Origin: Pohlia nutans
Taxonomy: Eukaryota; Streptophyta; Bryopsida; Bryales; Mniaceae
Direction: 5' to 3'
NCBI GenBank assembly: GCA_022496805.1
Contig: CM040094.1
Span: 8,331,501 to 8,395,500 of the forward strand
Length of the DNA: 64,000 bases
A program made the position numbers and the translations under genes. Every line of letters begins with the position of its first letter. Position 1 is the first letter of the stretch. A model generated the notes under the pieces. That model worked only from the letters and a program-made list of their open reading frames with translations. It did not search any database and was not told the DNA's origin. Shown piece after piece: positions 12,530 through 24,465 of the stretch.

Positions 12530-15500
12530 ATGGCGCGCATGCCGTGGCGGCGCACGCTGCACCTGCTTCAACGCTCGTTGCTACCTCCGCCTGCCGCTCC
12601 CTTCTCTGTACGTCCGCCATTCTACCGGCTCTTGGAATTAGGGTTTTTCTTGATCCTCTTTTTTTCGTTTGCTTCATGTTATGGCTCTTCGTTGAGGTTA
12701 ATTTGAAGAATTTGATTGCGCTTCCACTCTTTTCTTTTAATTTTAGGGTTTTGGATTGGGTTTGCGGCTGGTTGAGATTAAACAATTTTCCACGTGTTCT
12801 GAGTGTGTGGTTCAGTATTTTCTATTTATTCTTTTCCGGTATACTGTTTATGCCGTTGATTGCGTTTAGTCCTCGTAGTCATGATCCTCGAAGGTGAGAT
12901 GGTTGAGATTAATTTGAAGAATTGAAGAATTTTGAGTGATGGGAATTGTTTCTTTAATTTTAGGGTTTTGGATTGGGTTTGCGGCTGGGTCGATTGTTCA
13001 ATTTTCCACGTGTTCTGAGTGTTTTACTTTTTATTCATTTCCGGTATACAGGTTTTGACGTTGATTGAGATTAGAAGGTGATATGATTAATCGCGTTTTG
13101 GTTTGAATGAAACGCAGCAGGAGGAGTTGTGTAGGAAGACAGCATCATGGGCTCTGTCGACGAGGGAAGCGCATTTTTCCTCTCGAGATCGTCGTTCAGG
13201 TACGGGGAGTAGTCGTGTTACTGAATTAAATATGATTTTAAAATAATATCCGTTCTTGTAGTCTCCTGTAATTTTGAGTCGGTATGATGAAAAACGTGTG
13301 AGTTTTGTTGATGGTTATGCCCCCATGAAATGAATTAGCTACTCAAATATGGATGTGCACTCTGTGTTGATTGTTGAAAACATGCAACCAAACTGTAATT
13401 GATTTTAGAATATACATCAGAGTTTATGAGACTAACGAATGTCTTCGTTTGGAGTAGCTGATTTCTTAACCCCTAAAGGACCAAGAAGGGCTCCATGTTT
13501 TTTTTAACAGTTTTGAGTAGGTTCTATTTGGACTTCCTCTTGTTCAATTTTGTTTTTTGATCATCATATGCAACGATCTTCACTAGTTCTGGTGGTATAA
13601 AGATTTGGTTCCATCTGAATTATATTTTTCACAATATGATATTTTTCATTTTAAAACTGTGAATCCTTGGTCCTTTAGGGGTTAACTTCATTGTTTTGAA
13701 GGGATAGTGAATTTTCAAGACCTAGTTTTGAGCATGGCTTGGTTCTACAGGTGGTTGCAGCAGTCAGGTCTGCGGTAGTGGGATTGGTGACGAGTGGGTT
13801 ATGGCGAATGGCAGGCGAAGCTTTCATGCGACAGGTATGGTAGTGTTTTATAGACAGTAGAACTTTTTCTGTGATGGTTTTTCTGAAACTTTTTTCTTGT
13901 TATTCGCCATTTTTCTTTGTTTTCTCACAAAGCGCAATCACCACGTAATAACGGTGTGATTTAGTGGATGTGATTATGAACGTTTTGACTTTTGTTATTG
14001 ACGCTTGTGGATGTGGTTGACAGGCACCCAACATATGGCTCGACAGAATTTCTATGAGACTTTAGGATTGCAGAAAGGAGCTAGTGCAAAGGAGATCAAA
14101 TCTGCTTATTATCAGGTACTTGATATTTTGTTTGTATTGAGGGATGATAAAGCGCAAGCTATATTCTTGAGGGTTTAATTGGAAATTTGTTTGGTACTCG
14201 ATTACAGCTTAGTGTTGAATTTATTTTGATAGTAGGCACTTTGTTCGTGTGCTATTTTGTAGTAATAATTTAAGTCAGGGGTTGTAAGTTCTTAGGCTGT
14301 AAGTTTCAGGAAGGGTTATACAATTGTATTAAACTCTATTTTTTTGGGTTGCAGTTGGCAAAAAAACATCATCCAGACGTGAACAAAGGAAATTCAGATG
14401 CCGAGAAAAAGTTTCAGGAGATACAACAAGCATATGAGGTGTGTGAACGCTGTTGTGGGACATATCAGAGTTGGTGAAACAGATGAATCGGAGATCATTC
14501 AGATTATATATTCTCAATGAGATAGAAATGTGAAGAGATAGAAGATCCCTATTTTCATCTTGATTACTATTACTGCCACGTCATTGAAGCTCAATCGATT
14601 TTCAGATTTATGCAGACATGTGAGTTTGCTTTGAAAGTTTCCACTTTGCTGATTTGAATAAGCGTGCAACTTTGTAGGTTTTGAAGGACGATGAGAAACG
14701 AGCCATGTATGACCAGGTAAGTTGTCTTTATCTTTTCTTTTCTTTTCTATCTTCCCACATCTTGAGACCTTGTCCTTTTGCATTTTCATACGGTGTATCA
14801 AGATATTTATCTAAAATATTTATCTTTCAGAAATGCTGCCTTTTGCACATCACATGTTCCTATCCATACTCTAGATTTTATCGCTACTAGTTGAGTGCTC
14901 TCTTTCCATGTATGAGTAGCTCTTTGAGGTTCAATTTTACTATATCAGGTTGGGCATGAGGCATTCGAGCAAGCAGCTGCAGGAGGTGCTCCTGGTGGGG
15001 GTCCTGGTGGGTTTGGAGGGTTTGATGAAACCATCTTTGGTGATGCTTTTGGTGGAGGCATGGACGAGGTAACAAGATTATTTGGGTCTTTAACAAGATT
15101 ATTTAACTCGATATTCAGTCTTTTATCATAAATTTATGACATGTGTTGCTTGCCGGCAGATGTTTAATCGAGTGTTTGGAGGAGGTGCTCGAGAAGGCCG
15201 ACCACATGTGCAGGTCAGTGCTTTCGTCGTTCAATTGAGATGAGATGCCCTGCTATGCCTTTAATGAACACTTTGGTTATCTGTGGTCAGTAGATGTCAG
15301 TGTTGTCCATATTTGATCTATTTCTTATAATGGGGTTGTGACTTGGTTCTCTCAGGTTCAGTTGGATCTGAGTTTCAGGGAGGCTGTGCAAGGTTGTTCA
15401 AAAGCTGTGAAATTTCAGACATCTGTGCGGTGCCAACCTTGTAGTAAGTTATTTCAATATCCCTTATGATCGAATGTTTATTGGTCATTTTTCTGGTTTG

Positions 15501-18263
15501 TTATTCCTCGCATTTTGCATCGCCAGAAGAATTCACACGATCTTGTGCATAACACGAGCTCTGTTTGCATCGTTCTTGGTGGTGATTTTTGCAGATGGAA
15601 GTGGCCTGCCTCCAGGAGTGCAACCTCAGACATGTAAACAATGCAAAGGACGTGGCATGGTAAGTTCACATGTTCTGCGCTTTCAAGTTCTTTCCATTCT
15701 GTTAGAGGATTCTGGGAAAGCTGATCCTTTCTAGAAAGTACTTTAATTTATCATTTGATTCAATTGAGCAAGAGGACTTCACTGAAGAGTTTTAAAAGTT
15801 CTTTCTGTTATTCACGGTTTGTGGAAATCGTCTTATAGTGGGATTGTTGTGCTTCTTGGTCCGTTGTTAATGCAGATCGCGATGCAGCAAGGTTTCTTTA
15901 CTTTTGATACAACTTGCCCTGCATGTGGTGGATCTGGCCAGCAGGTTAAGGTATAGTTTGACCTCTTTCTTTTGATGGATTTTTACTTTTATATATCTAT
16001 TCAGGTTTTTGAATTTAAATTTTGCTAGTCTTCAGGACAAGTAACATGTTAACAATGATAGTAGTTCATCCCATGTTGAATTGGCGGCTGTGTGCAGGAT
16101 CATTGCCGTTCTTGCCAGGGGGCTGGAGTTGTGAAGGGGAACAGAGAGGTCAGAGTGGATATTCCGGCTGGTAAGTCTTTGATGCAAGAACACCTCATCT
16201 TAATTATTCTTTTAATATTTAATTTTAAAAACTGAGGTTATTGTCTGAGTCTGGCCAGGTAATTTAACAGTCTGCATCCAAGTCCTCATTTTTGTTCCAG
16301 TTTGTGATCTGATTAGAAGTAGTGGAACTATGACTTTCATTATACTTATTTTTTACTTATACCTGCTGCATTTCATTCACATGAACTACGTGCATATCAC
16401 TTGTTTTTTAGACGATAAACGATTTAACCATGTCATCTACTTGGGTCTGTTGCTGGTCCTTTTGAAACATTCTGATTTTGAATTTTGGTGTATTACGGGT
16501 AAAGCTTGAACAATGATCATGACTGACTTGTGAGCTCTCTTTGGTATCAGGTGTGGAAAGTGGTACAACTTTGAAGGTGCATGGGGAAGGTGGGGAGGGA
16601 CCCAGAGGTGGCCGACCTGGGAATCTTCTGTTGCAAATAAGAGTGAGTTTTGAGGCCCTGTTTCAGCCACTTTGGGTTGTCTTGTTGAATGAACAATTGT
16701 TCTAATGTTTTAACTTTCGGCATGACGTAATGTTTGAATGTGTTTCCTGAAGGTTTGTTTTTCAATCTAGTGATTCACATTCTTTTTTCTTGTTTGGCGA
16801 AGGTACAACCTGATAAGGTGTTTAGAAGAGAGGGAGCAGATATTTATGTGGATGTTCCAATTCCCTTTACTCAGGTATGGTGTTTATTCCTTTTTATCTT
16901 TCTTGTTCAGTTGCCTTCACCTATTTTGAATCTTATTCTACTGAATAGTAGGATGCCTCTGCAGCTTAATATATTTGTGACAATAGCAGTTAGATTATTG
17001 CTGAAGAAAATTTGAACTGCTAGGATTGGTTTTCATATAATTTGATACAACCTTGGTGGAGCAGAAGGTTCTGTGGTCTCAAATAGATCTAAAAATGAAT
17101 GTCAGCTGCTACATATTCAAAAAATTGTGGCTTGGTTAAGTGTTTGAGCAATTTTGTTTTAACCCTTAATTGTCCACTGTGACCAGAATGGTCACCATGT
17201 TTTTTAACAGTCTTGAGTAGGTCCTATTTGGACTTTCTCTTGTTCGGATTAGTTTCTTTTTTGACCAACACATGCAATGATCTTTACTAGTTCTAGTGAT
17301 ATAAAATGTGGTCCCATCTGCATTATAATTTTCACAATATGATCAATTGAATTTTTCATTTTAAAACTGTGAATCTTTGGTCCTTTCAGGGTTGATCATT
17401 TCTGGATTCAGGGAATTTGCATTGCTTTCTTGGGGCCATTTTTGAAACATGTGTTTTCAAAAGTATACCAGTTGAATCCTGAAAAGCCATGATGCATACA
17501 TTTGCTCCTATTTTTGTCTGTTACATATTGTGGATTATTGAGTGTGCAGGCCATATTGGGTGGTTCGGTGCAAGTTCCTACTTTGACTGGTGATGTGTTA
17601 CTAAAGGTTAGCTGTCTCCCTTACCTATTTTTATTTTGGGTGGTATTTTGGTCAAAATGATTCTCTCATTTGATTACTGCAGTGACACGTATAACGTATG
17701 GATTGTACAATTGTTCACCATAAGGTATCATGTCTCCCACATCTCAAATATGCCAAATTTTTTTGTCTTTGTGCAGATTCGGCCAGGGACACAGCCAGGA
17801 CATAAGCAAGTTATGAGGGGCAAAGGTACTGGTTCTTGCTGTATATTGGTGCTAGATGCTAGAGTCAGCTCATTGCTGGTTCAAAATACTGCTTAAAGCT
17901 TTGTCTATTCTGTTGCATCTGCTTAAAATTTGGGGTTTGAGCAATTCTTGTTTGCAAGTTTTTGCCACTAACTAGCTTCTGCTTATTGGAGCAGGTGTAA
18001 AAGTTCTGAATTCAAGACACTATGGCGACCAGTATGTGCTGATTAATGTGACCATACCAGAGTATGTGACATTACCCTTGGTGTTTCTGTATTCTTTTTC
18101 CTTGTTACGTGATTATTTTGCCACTCTCAAGCAAGACACTGAGGTTGAGGATGGTTGGGATTGTAACAGGAATATTACGCAGAGGCAGCGAGAACTCATT
18201 CAAGAGTTTGCTGGGGAAGAGTCTGTAGAACCTTATAGAGCTGCAGCTGAAGGCAGTGGATGA
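12530..18263 (+). CDS. Mitochondrial DnaJ (type I J-protein), GFA2-like
   Basis: Hsp70 co-chaperone, probably of the mitochondrial matrix. I model 18 exons: 12530-12607, 13121-13199, 13751-13834, 14024-14115, 14355-14438, 14678-14716, 14949-15068, 15160-15213, 15356-15443, 15595-15659, 15876-15950, 16098-16170, 16551-16642, 16803-16874, 17550-17606, 17777-17825, 17995-18061, 18170-18263. The total is 1362 nt (453 aa), very close to Arabidopsis GFA2, and phase is kept at every junction. Order: an Arg-rich presequence (1 to ~80) ending RRSFHATG, like the RSFHGTG of GFA2; a J domain with HPD at 117-119; a Gly-rich linker; four CxxCxGxG zinc motifs ([32 protein letters not shown]; 236-296); and the C-terminal substrate-binding region. 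All key residues are present. GFA2 in Arabidopsis is needed for gametophyte and synergid function. The first exon is the least certain. Confidence 0.95.
13466..13685. mobile_element. TTAA-flanked miniature element (family A) in a DnaJ intron
   Basis: 220 bp with a perfect 20-bp inverted terminus, TTAACCCCTAAAGGACCAAG, mirrored exactly at 13666-13685. The core is AT-rich and non-coding, and shares its sequence with the copies at 17159 and 41908 and with inverted copies at 48.7-49.9 kb. The outermost four bases are TTAA on both sides. Lies in intron 2. Confidence 0.88.
17159..17395. mobile_element. TTAA-flanked miniature element (family A), diverged copy
   Basis: About 237 bp in DnaJ intron 14, alignable along most of its length with the 13466 copy (AACAGTYTTGAGTAGGTYC, TTTTCATTTTAAAACTGTGAA, CTTTGGTCCTTT). 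The left end keeps TTAACCCTTAA. The right end has decayed to GGGTTGA. Confidence 0.82.
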
Positions 18264-19961
18264 CGCCAGGCCTTTTCAAGCTTTTTCCGGTGGTTGAAGC
18301 CAGAGTAGGTGTTGGATACAAATTCTTTGTATGGCTTTGAAGCTGACAGATGCTATTAGTGAACAGTCAAATTTCTGTGAAGCTCTACTGGTACGCTTTT
18401 CATGACCACTTATTTTTCTGTGTGCTCTTGTTTGTCTATTTTCCTTGGAACACCAAACACTCTGATCATCCTTGAATTCTGAACTCTTGGAACTTTGAAA
18501 GGAAGGGGTCTAGTAATCGCTCAAGCCACTCTGGTTTGGTTAATTAGTGTTGTCATATGATTTATCCCTTTCAATTGATGGGAACAACTAGTGTGAAAAT
18601 TGGAAACCAGAATTTTATTTAGTGTTAAAGCAAGTTATTATAGGCTTTAATGTTTGACTAGAGATGTAAATTTTTACTGCCTAAGTTCGCGGAAGTAACA
18701 CATGAGAAGCATCAGTGCTATATCTTCATATTAAAATTATCAGTGCTAAAAAATAGATCTCCATATTAAAAGTTATAGCCTAAAGTAACTTGCTTTAGGT
18801 CGACACTAAATAGAATGAAGAGCGTAGTGTTATATAAGTGTCCATTAGCACCAGCATTCTTGTGATTGCTACATGACAATGGATGCCATTGACCATAAAA
18901 GTTAAATAATGTGCATTTTGAGAAGTACTGTGCGTAACAGTATTTTAACCAATGCATCCTGACCCTCGGTTTTTGATGTCAAGTTTTGTGTGGTTGCAAC
19001 AGTTCTACTTAAAAGTGTGCAATATCCACCAAGCAGTAACATTGGAATTGTTATGTTTTGTGCAGTCAGTGTTCGAAGCAGTACATGGTGGATGTCGTAT
19101 TTCTACTAAGTATCCAATATCTGTTGGCTCAAACCGGAGACTTCTTGAATGGCCGAATGACAGCTGACACTTATTTGTTCTTGACATAGAAAAATGAATT
19201 GCATACATTTTATGATAGGATTCTGACAATAGAGCCGGGAATTATCTGTAGATGCTTGGTCACCGCTTCTAGAATGTAGGGTGCAAAGCATGAGGTAGGT
19301 GGGTTGAATGGACCTGAAGCGGTGTAGTCTACTACAAGGAAATTTTAGTGATTGTAGGCAAGAAATTTTGAGTAACGATGGAATTTAAACATCCTTCAGT
19401 GATTTCTTGAGTATGGAATGCATGATCTCTTTATAAATTTATAGTAATGGTGTTCCCTCCATGCTTTTTTGAAGTTTACAATAATTAAACCAACTTCAGA
19501 AACATATGGAAGGCACATATTCTAACATATCTATGTTTCGCTCAATTTTCCTCGGGCTTTTACGAGTTAAATGAGATTTGAAGCTTCCAAAAGGCCGTTT
19601 CAAAACTCGAGCCAGGATCTAATTTTTATTGAAACTTTTATTTTAATAATAATATATATATTTTAATTATTAAAAAAAATTAGGTTAAGCAAATTCCGAA
19701 ACATGGCAAGTCCACATCATTTTCAGCTAAAAAAGTTGGGTGGTGAAACGTTGAAGTGTTTACAGTGCTGTTGTTGAAAAGGGGGGACTCCACTAACTGC
19801 AAAAGAGCCTTATGACTATTGGAATTGCTTGTTGGTGCCAACATAGCATAATAGAACAGTGCAATGGAGCACCCTTTTGAAAATTGCATTGAGAGAGAAT
19901 CTTCACTTAGATCCAAATAGATAGATAAAAACTCCAATCCTCTTTTGCAATGACAATGACT
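18264..19961. other. DnaJ 3' UTR and spacer
   Basis: No gene recognised. The first few hundred bases are probably the DnaJ 3' UTR. The rest is AT-rich DNA with short frames only. Confidence 0.45.
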
Positions 19962-20259
19962 TAAGGTCGAGGCACCTAAAACCGAAAACTTAAACTACCT
20001 ACACTATTTCTGGACCAGCCATTAATAGGGTGATATTTTTCCCGGGTTGGAAGTTAGTTTTCGCCGAGAATGCAAATTTTTCCATGAATTATTTCAAAAT
20101 ATTGAAATTTGTACAATTTTTCAAAGTGAAAAGTACTTCAGGACCCAAAACCGATAATATGCTCTAATGTACAAATGACCTACATCTTTTCTTTCAAAAT
20201 CTAGAAATTAGGCCTGATCGGTTTTAGGTACCTGGTCGGTTTTAGGTGCCTCGACCTTA
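19962..20259. mobile_element. Miniature element, TA-AGGTCGAGG type
   Basis: About 298 bp bounded by TA, with inverted termini AGGTCGAGGCACC / GGTGCCTCGACCT. A second, inverted copy of the same family lies at 40255-40552 (same internal words, such as TTTCAAAGTGAAAAGTACTT and ACTAACTTCCAACCC). No coding capacity. Confidence 0.85.
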
Positions 20260-20519
20260 GTGCCCACCGGTCAAAGGGCCATTGGTGCAAAACAATCAAT
20301 CAGCCGGATCCACATGACGCCCATGCCACCCGATTCACTTAGATCTACTTTTCTAAGTAATGAAAGAATGCCATTTGTATTCAATGAATTTCAGGACTAC
20401 CGTGCCATTGCCGCGTAAACTTAGTTTCTAATTCTAAATAGACTGTGGTCCCATAAAGGGTGTTGGCTCCTATTGCTCTATTGCAATGTTTTTTTTTTTT
20501 AGCGATTTTTAGCTTTGCT

Positions 20520-21087
20520 TTAACCCTTAATTATTTGAGCGTTCATTTTTTGGACAATGCACAAATTTCATCCATGTTTTTTCATCTGTCACGCACTTTT
20601 TGCAAGGAAAGAAAATACCACAAACTTCTACGGCAAGATAGCTTCATGCATGTGTGAACCAATTAGAAAAGGGATGATTTGTGAAAATTTTATGCCTCAT
20701 TTCATGTTGTAGAGATTCACCCAAAATTTAAAGATTTCAATGTAAAGTGCTTTTAAAAAATTCAACTCATAAAAGTAAGCAACCAAAAAATCTCCAAAAT
20801 CACTACAGTCAGAGTATCACATTTCAACCAATCACAACAAATTTCATGCACAACTTGTCAATATCTTATTCGTAATCAAATTACAAAAGAATTTTGAATT
20901 TTACGTTTCAAATTTTAGACAAAAATATTGGTGATAGCAATCATAGATCTAACCGTATGGATAGAATCTAAAATTCACTATGTACAAATTTTATTCCTAC
21001 ATCAAAATATCTCTCTTAGTTGCATTTTATAATGCATCTTTGCAAAACTGCGGAATTTGGAGAGGGCTCTAGGCATTTAGGGTTTAA
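20520..21087. mobile_element. TTAA-flanked miniature element, ~570-bp family
   Basis: Begins TTAACCCTTAATTATTTG and ends ...CATTTAGGGTTTAA. The final TTAA (21084-21087) is also the first TTAA of the next element, so the two are inserted back to back. A diverged copy lies at about 28929-29506 and shares long internal stretches (e.g. GTGAAAATTTTATGCCTCAT, AATTACAAAAGAATTTTGAA). Confidence 0.75.
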
Positions 21088-21780
21088 CCCTTAAACGTCA
21101 AGAGGGCCTGAATGGGGCAGCCCGGAAGGAATCTAAATTTTTTTGGGGGAGTTTTTTTTTTTTGGCAAAAACGGCTCTGCAGTGCACTGCTGGCTAGCAC
21201 TGTAGCACTGTAGCACTGCGGCACTGCTGAACTTCAGCTGCCCCAACCTCAAAACTTGTTCAATTTGATAACTTTGATTGCTTACCAACGATTCCACAAT
21301 CTCTCAAATGAGGCGAAAATTTGGAATCTAGATCGCTTTTTCAGTAGCTTTCCAACGCAACAAGTCTCGCTTGATTTGGTTGAGAAATGAAACTTTTTTC
21401 TCCAATTATTCCTTTATACCAAGCCCGTGGGGCTTGCTTTGATGTTTAACCCCTAAACGTCACAGCGTCCAAAAACTGGATCATGAATGGATTCAAAGTC
21501 TTGTAACTTTTTCACGCAATGTCGGATGACTTTCATCCAAGTCACCTTTGCAAGCCTATTAAGTTCTCTGCCAATGAGTAAATCTCTTGTGATGGGGAGA
21601 GGTCCATAATATTGGAGAGGCCTCCAAATGCAAATATGTCAAATTTGTTGGGTAGATATCATGCATGCAATGGTCCTTTCATGTACACTTATTGTACATT
21701 TGAGTCATGCTAAAATCTATTTTTCAGGCTAACATCTACTTGCGTTCAAAGGATCGGTACGTTAAGGGGTTAAGGGTTAA
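21084..21780. mobile_element. TTAA-flanked element split by a nested TTAA element
   Basis: The left end reads TTAACCC-TTAA-ACGTCAAGAGG. The right end would be its mirror, but between ...TTGATGT and GGGTTAA there is a complete second element (21446-21773) with TTAA at each of its ends. The internal TTAA of the outer terminus therefore occurs once at the left end and twice at the right end, flanking the insert. Related termini are seen near 30300-30325 (GGCCCTCTTGACGTTCAAGG). Confidence 0.78.
21446..21773. mobile_element. TTAA-flanked miniature element (family E1)
   Basis: 328 bp with ends TTAACCCCTAAACGTC / ...TACGTTAAGGGGTTAA. It is an inverted copy of 48006-48335 (shared words: GGCCTCTCCAATAT when inverted, AAATCTCTTGTGATGGGGAG, ATGACTTTCATCCAAGTCA). 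A third, left-truncated copy runs from about 50441 to 51078. Non-coding. Confidence 0.85.
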
Positions 21781-23056
21781 GCAACTGCCAGAGGCCAAAA
21801 ACTTCCAGAAAAATAAAAGGAAAAGAAAAGAAAAGAAAACAATGCTATGCAGTGTATGGTGGAGGACAATGTTTCATCTTTAGAGACCAAAACTGAGCTC
21901 ATGGTTTCCAGTTGGAAAAGAAACTAAAAAAGACAAGGCATTCAAGACAATGAAATGTAAGGTCCGACCTATAGTTACAAGTCAACCGGTTGAAATTCAG
22001 ATTGAGTTCAAAATCTTAAGCAAAAAACCAATCATTTTATGGGAATATTAGGAAATATCCACTATTTTCTTAAGGACTTGCCGAGAGAATGCTTCAGAAA
22101 ACTGGTTTATCCAAGAAAATGTAGGATCTTAGCCCGTGAAGCTAAAATTTCTCCCCGGACTGTGATGAAATGTGCTCAGGCAGGGTGTTTGACTTGAAGA
22201 GAATTGCAATCAGCTCAATGTACACAACATCTTGGTTCTATGTGAATCTGAAAAGGCCACAGACTTCGAGACAGAACCAAAAGTGATCATCCGGAGCTTC
22301 TCCCTCTTCAATTCTATGCTTTTGTTCTGCAGTATTCTATCCGACAACTACTGTAGATACAAACTGATGTACAATATTCACTTCAGTATAATCTGCAACT
22401 TATAAACCTACCGCACCTTGACCGATCAAAATTGGGAGCCTCACGTTTCATGTCTCCTCAACCCTCAACCCTAAACCCTAAACCCTAAACCCTGTACATT
22501 CAAAACCCACAATCCTTGATTGCAGCAAAAACCATCATGAACTGATCTGAATGGCTACTCAATCTCCGGATCATCATTTGGTATTCCATACGTACAAAAA
22601 TGTATGTCGGCACAGCAAAAATCACCGGTTTTTGTCTTGAGGTGCTGCCAAAACAATAGAGCATTCAGAAATGAGGGAAAGGAATCAATCAACAACATTG
22701 AAATCTAGCAAGAAAAAATTACAGAAGGTCCCACAAAACGTAGCTTTATTTTCAATGCAGAATTTGAAATAATATGAATTTATGCATGTGTTTGAATCAA
22801 GCTGATCTAAGGAAAAAGAGTTTGAATCTGACAATGGAAAAACGTTGATAATCCGTACCTAGACAAGTGAGTAAAAAATTCCACCTCTTGTAGCCCATTT
22901 CTTGTAACTGTTGGAGTGCTTTGCTCACGGGATCTTCCTATCAAGTTCCAATTCAAAGAAACTGTGTCTAAACTAGCTACAAGATTCAACTTCAGAACTT
23001 AATGTGATCATTTTTTCGGTGACAAATTCTATTATCAAAATGTGGATGTTTTTGTT
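21781..23056. other. Spacer with short telomere-type run
   Basis: No gene recognised. At 22465-22491 there are consecutive CCCTAAA-type heptamers (CCCTCAA then three CCCTAAA), too few for a telomere. They sit about 0.6 kb downstream of the end of the minus-strand gene that follows. Confidence 0.5.
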
Positions 23057-23974
23057 TCAACTTATTAAATAAGGTCGAGAATCACAAAGTTTGACAAGTT
23101 TATGCCCACTTTTGAAATGGGCGATAGTTTCTAAAATTGTCAAAGCTCTGCATTGGCCTCCTTGGCCAGTGTAAGAGCAAGAGCAAATCAGTTCTAAACA
23201 AGGGTATTTAATCACATTGTCCAAATAACTAATAAGCTTCCCAAGCTTTTCATCCTCCATTTCAAATGTGATCCTGTACACTCCCCAAGGGGCTTCTACA
23301 CATAAATACCTAAATATATCAGCTCCTACAGGTAAATATCCAAGTTCACTATCGTCGTGTTCAAGACTTTTGATGGTTAAATTGCAATCACCAATAGTTT
23401 TTTGGAAGTTCAAATCCCTTGGAACCGGTGAAACGGGGAAATCAAAAACCTCAATGCTCTTATGATATGGAATTCTACAACCAACAGGAACGAAAATTAC
23501 TTTAGACAATGTGGTACACCTAGTGAAGGGGTTGCTGAAATGTAAACTAGTGTAGTTCCGTAGGAAGAGGTTACTTTGCCCTAACGTGATCCCGTTTAGA
23601 AAATCTAAAAGCTCGACGCGAATTAGGGAGTCGTAGCTCAAAAACTGAAGGAACCCTGTGAACGCGAGAATCGAAATGTATATCCAAAACACGGTTCGGG
23701 GGACTTGATAGAACGACAGGAAGGAGGATGCGAAAACGAAGATGACTCGGTCGGCGTTGGCAATGGCAAGCCTTGCAGCCAACGGGATTGCCAACAAACA
23801 ATAGATGACGAGTAAGAACGGGAAAGATATCACGGCGAGAAACGTCCAGCAAATGGAAGTTCCGGCGTTCTTCAAAAGTTCGTCGCCCACACTCATGATC
23901 GCCTTTCCCACCGTCTGCTCAATTGTTAGTATCTCATTTTCCATTGTGTCGAAATAGAAACAGAAGCCTGCCAC
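23057..23974 (-). CDS. Unrecognised two-segment membrane protein, intronless
   Basis: An uninterrupted 305-codon frame, by far the longest open frame in the window and intronless, unlike its neighbours. I do not recognise the family. Two hydrophobic segments are clear: about residues 41-68 (starting TSICWTFLAVISFPFLLVIY) and about 75-110 (through VPRTVFWIYISILAFTGFLQ). A mainly soluble C-terminal ~190 residues with scattered cysteines follows (a CSCSYTGQGGQC cluster near the end). This suggests an endomembrane protein with two passes near its N-terminus. The start may be the first ATG (23974) or the in-frame ATG ten codons later (23944, MENEILTIEQ). AACCCTAA telo-box-like words lie just upstream of the start at 23987-23999. 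Codon use is even and no stop is present, so it is likely a real gene. Confidence 0.7.
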   Translation of the reverse strand: MAGFCFYFDTMENEILTIEQTVGKAIMSVGDELLKNAGTSICWTFLAVISFPFLLVIYCLLAIPLAARLAIANADRVIFVFASSFLSFYQVPRTVFWIYISILAFTGFLQFLSYDSLIRVELLDFLNGITLGQSNLFLRNYTSLHFSNPFTRCTTLSKVIFVPVGCRIPYHKSIEVFDFPVSPVPRDLNFQKTIGDCNLTIKSLEHDDSELGYLPVGADIFRYLCVEAPWGVYRITFEMEDEKLGKLISYLDNVIKYPCLELICSCSYTGQGGQCRALTILETIAHFKSGHKLVKLCDSRPYLIS

Positions 23975-24179
23975 AGCTCCTCAGGTAACCCTAACCCTAA
24001 ACTATTCCGTTCCGATTCTGCAGTGTTGCTTTTTCAGAAACAGGGTTTCATAAAACAAATCAAGCTCTCACTATGAGCCTTCTACCTTGTGATTACTTGT
24101 TGGAAGGGCCATCAATGGCTGCTACTCGTGAAGACATTGTGTGCGCATGGATCTCATGTGAAGGCCCATTCACATATAG

Positions 24180-24465
24180 CAATGCATCAGCATCCATGCT
24201 TGCGTCAGGTAACTTTGAGGGAATCTGTTGGGAACCAAGAAATACAAAATATGAAATGAGAAATTACTCGAACGCATGACCAGAAGGAATGCAACACAAA
24301 AAAGGAGCATGGCTCAACTTGCAGTAGTGAATTGCAGTTGCATAGTAGTTGTAGCAAGAAAAGACAAGACTTTCAATATTTTATTGTTTTTGGGTTTTAC
24401 CTTCCTTCATTTCGGGAACGCAAATGCAAGTGCGGTAGGAGCTTGGTGTGAATGGGCCATGAGAG
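24180..24465. repeat. Dispersed repeat, copy 1
   Basis: Shares long stretches with 25770-26185: TTGAGGGA..TGTT..AACCAA followed by AAATATAAAATA-type sequence, then GCATGACaGAA.GGAATGCAA, AAAAAGGAGCATGG and a TTTTTGGGTTTTAC-type run. A fragment recurs at about 50355-50440. No protein is conserved between copies. Confidence 0.65.

Noticed and set aside
22465..22491. CCCTAAA run as an interstitial telomere
   Set aside because: Only three to four units, which is common as chance or promoter telo-box sequence in plants.
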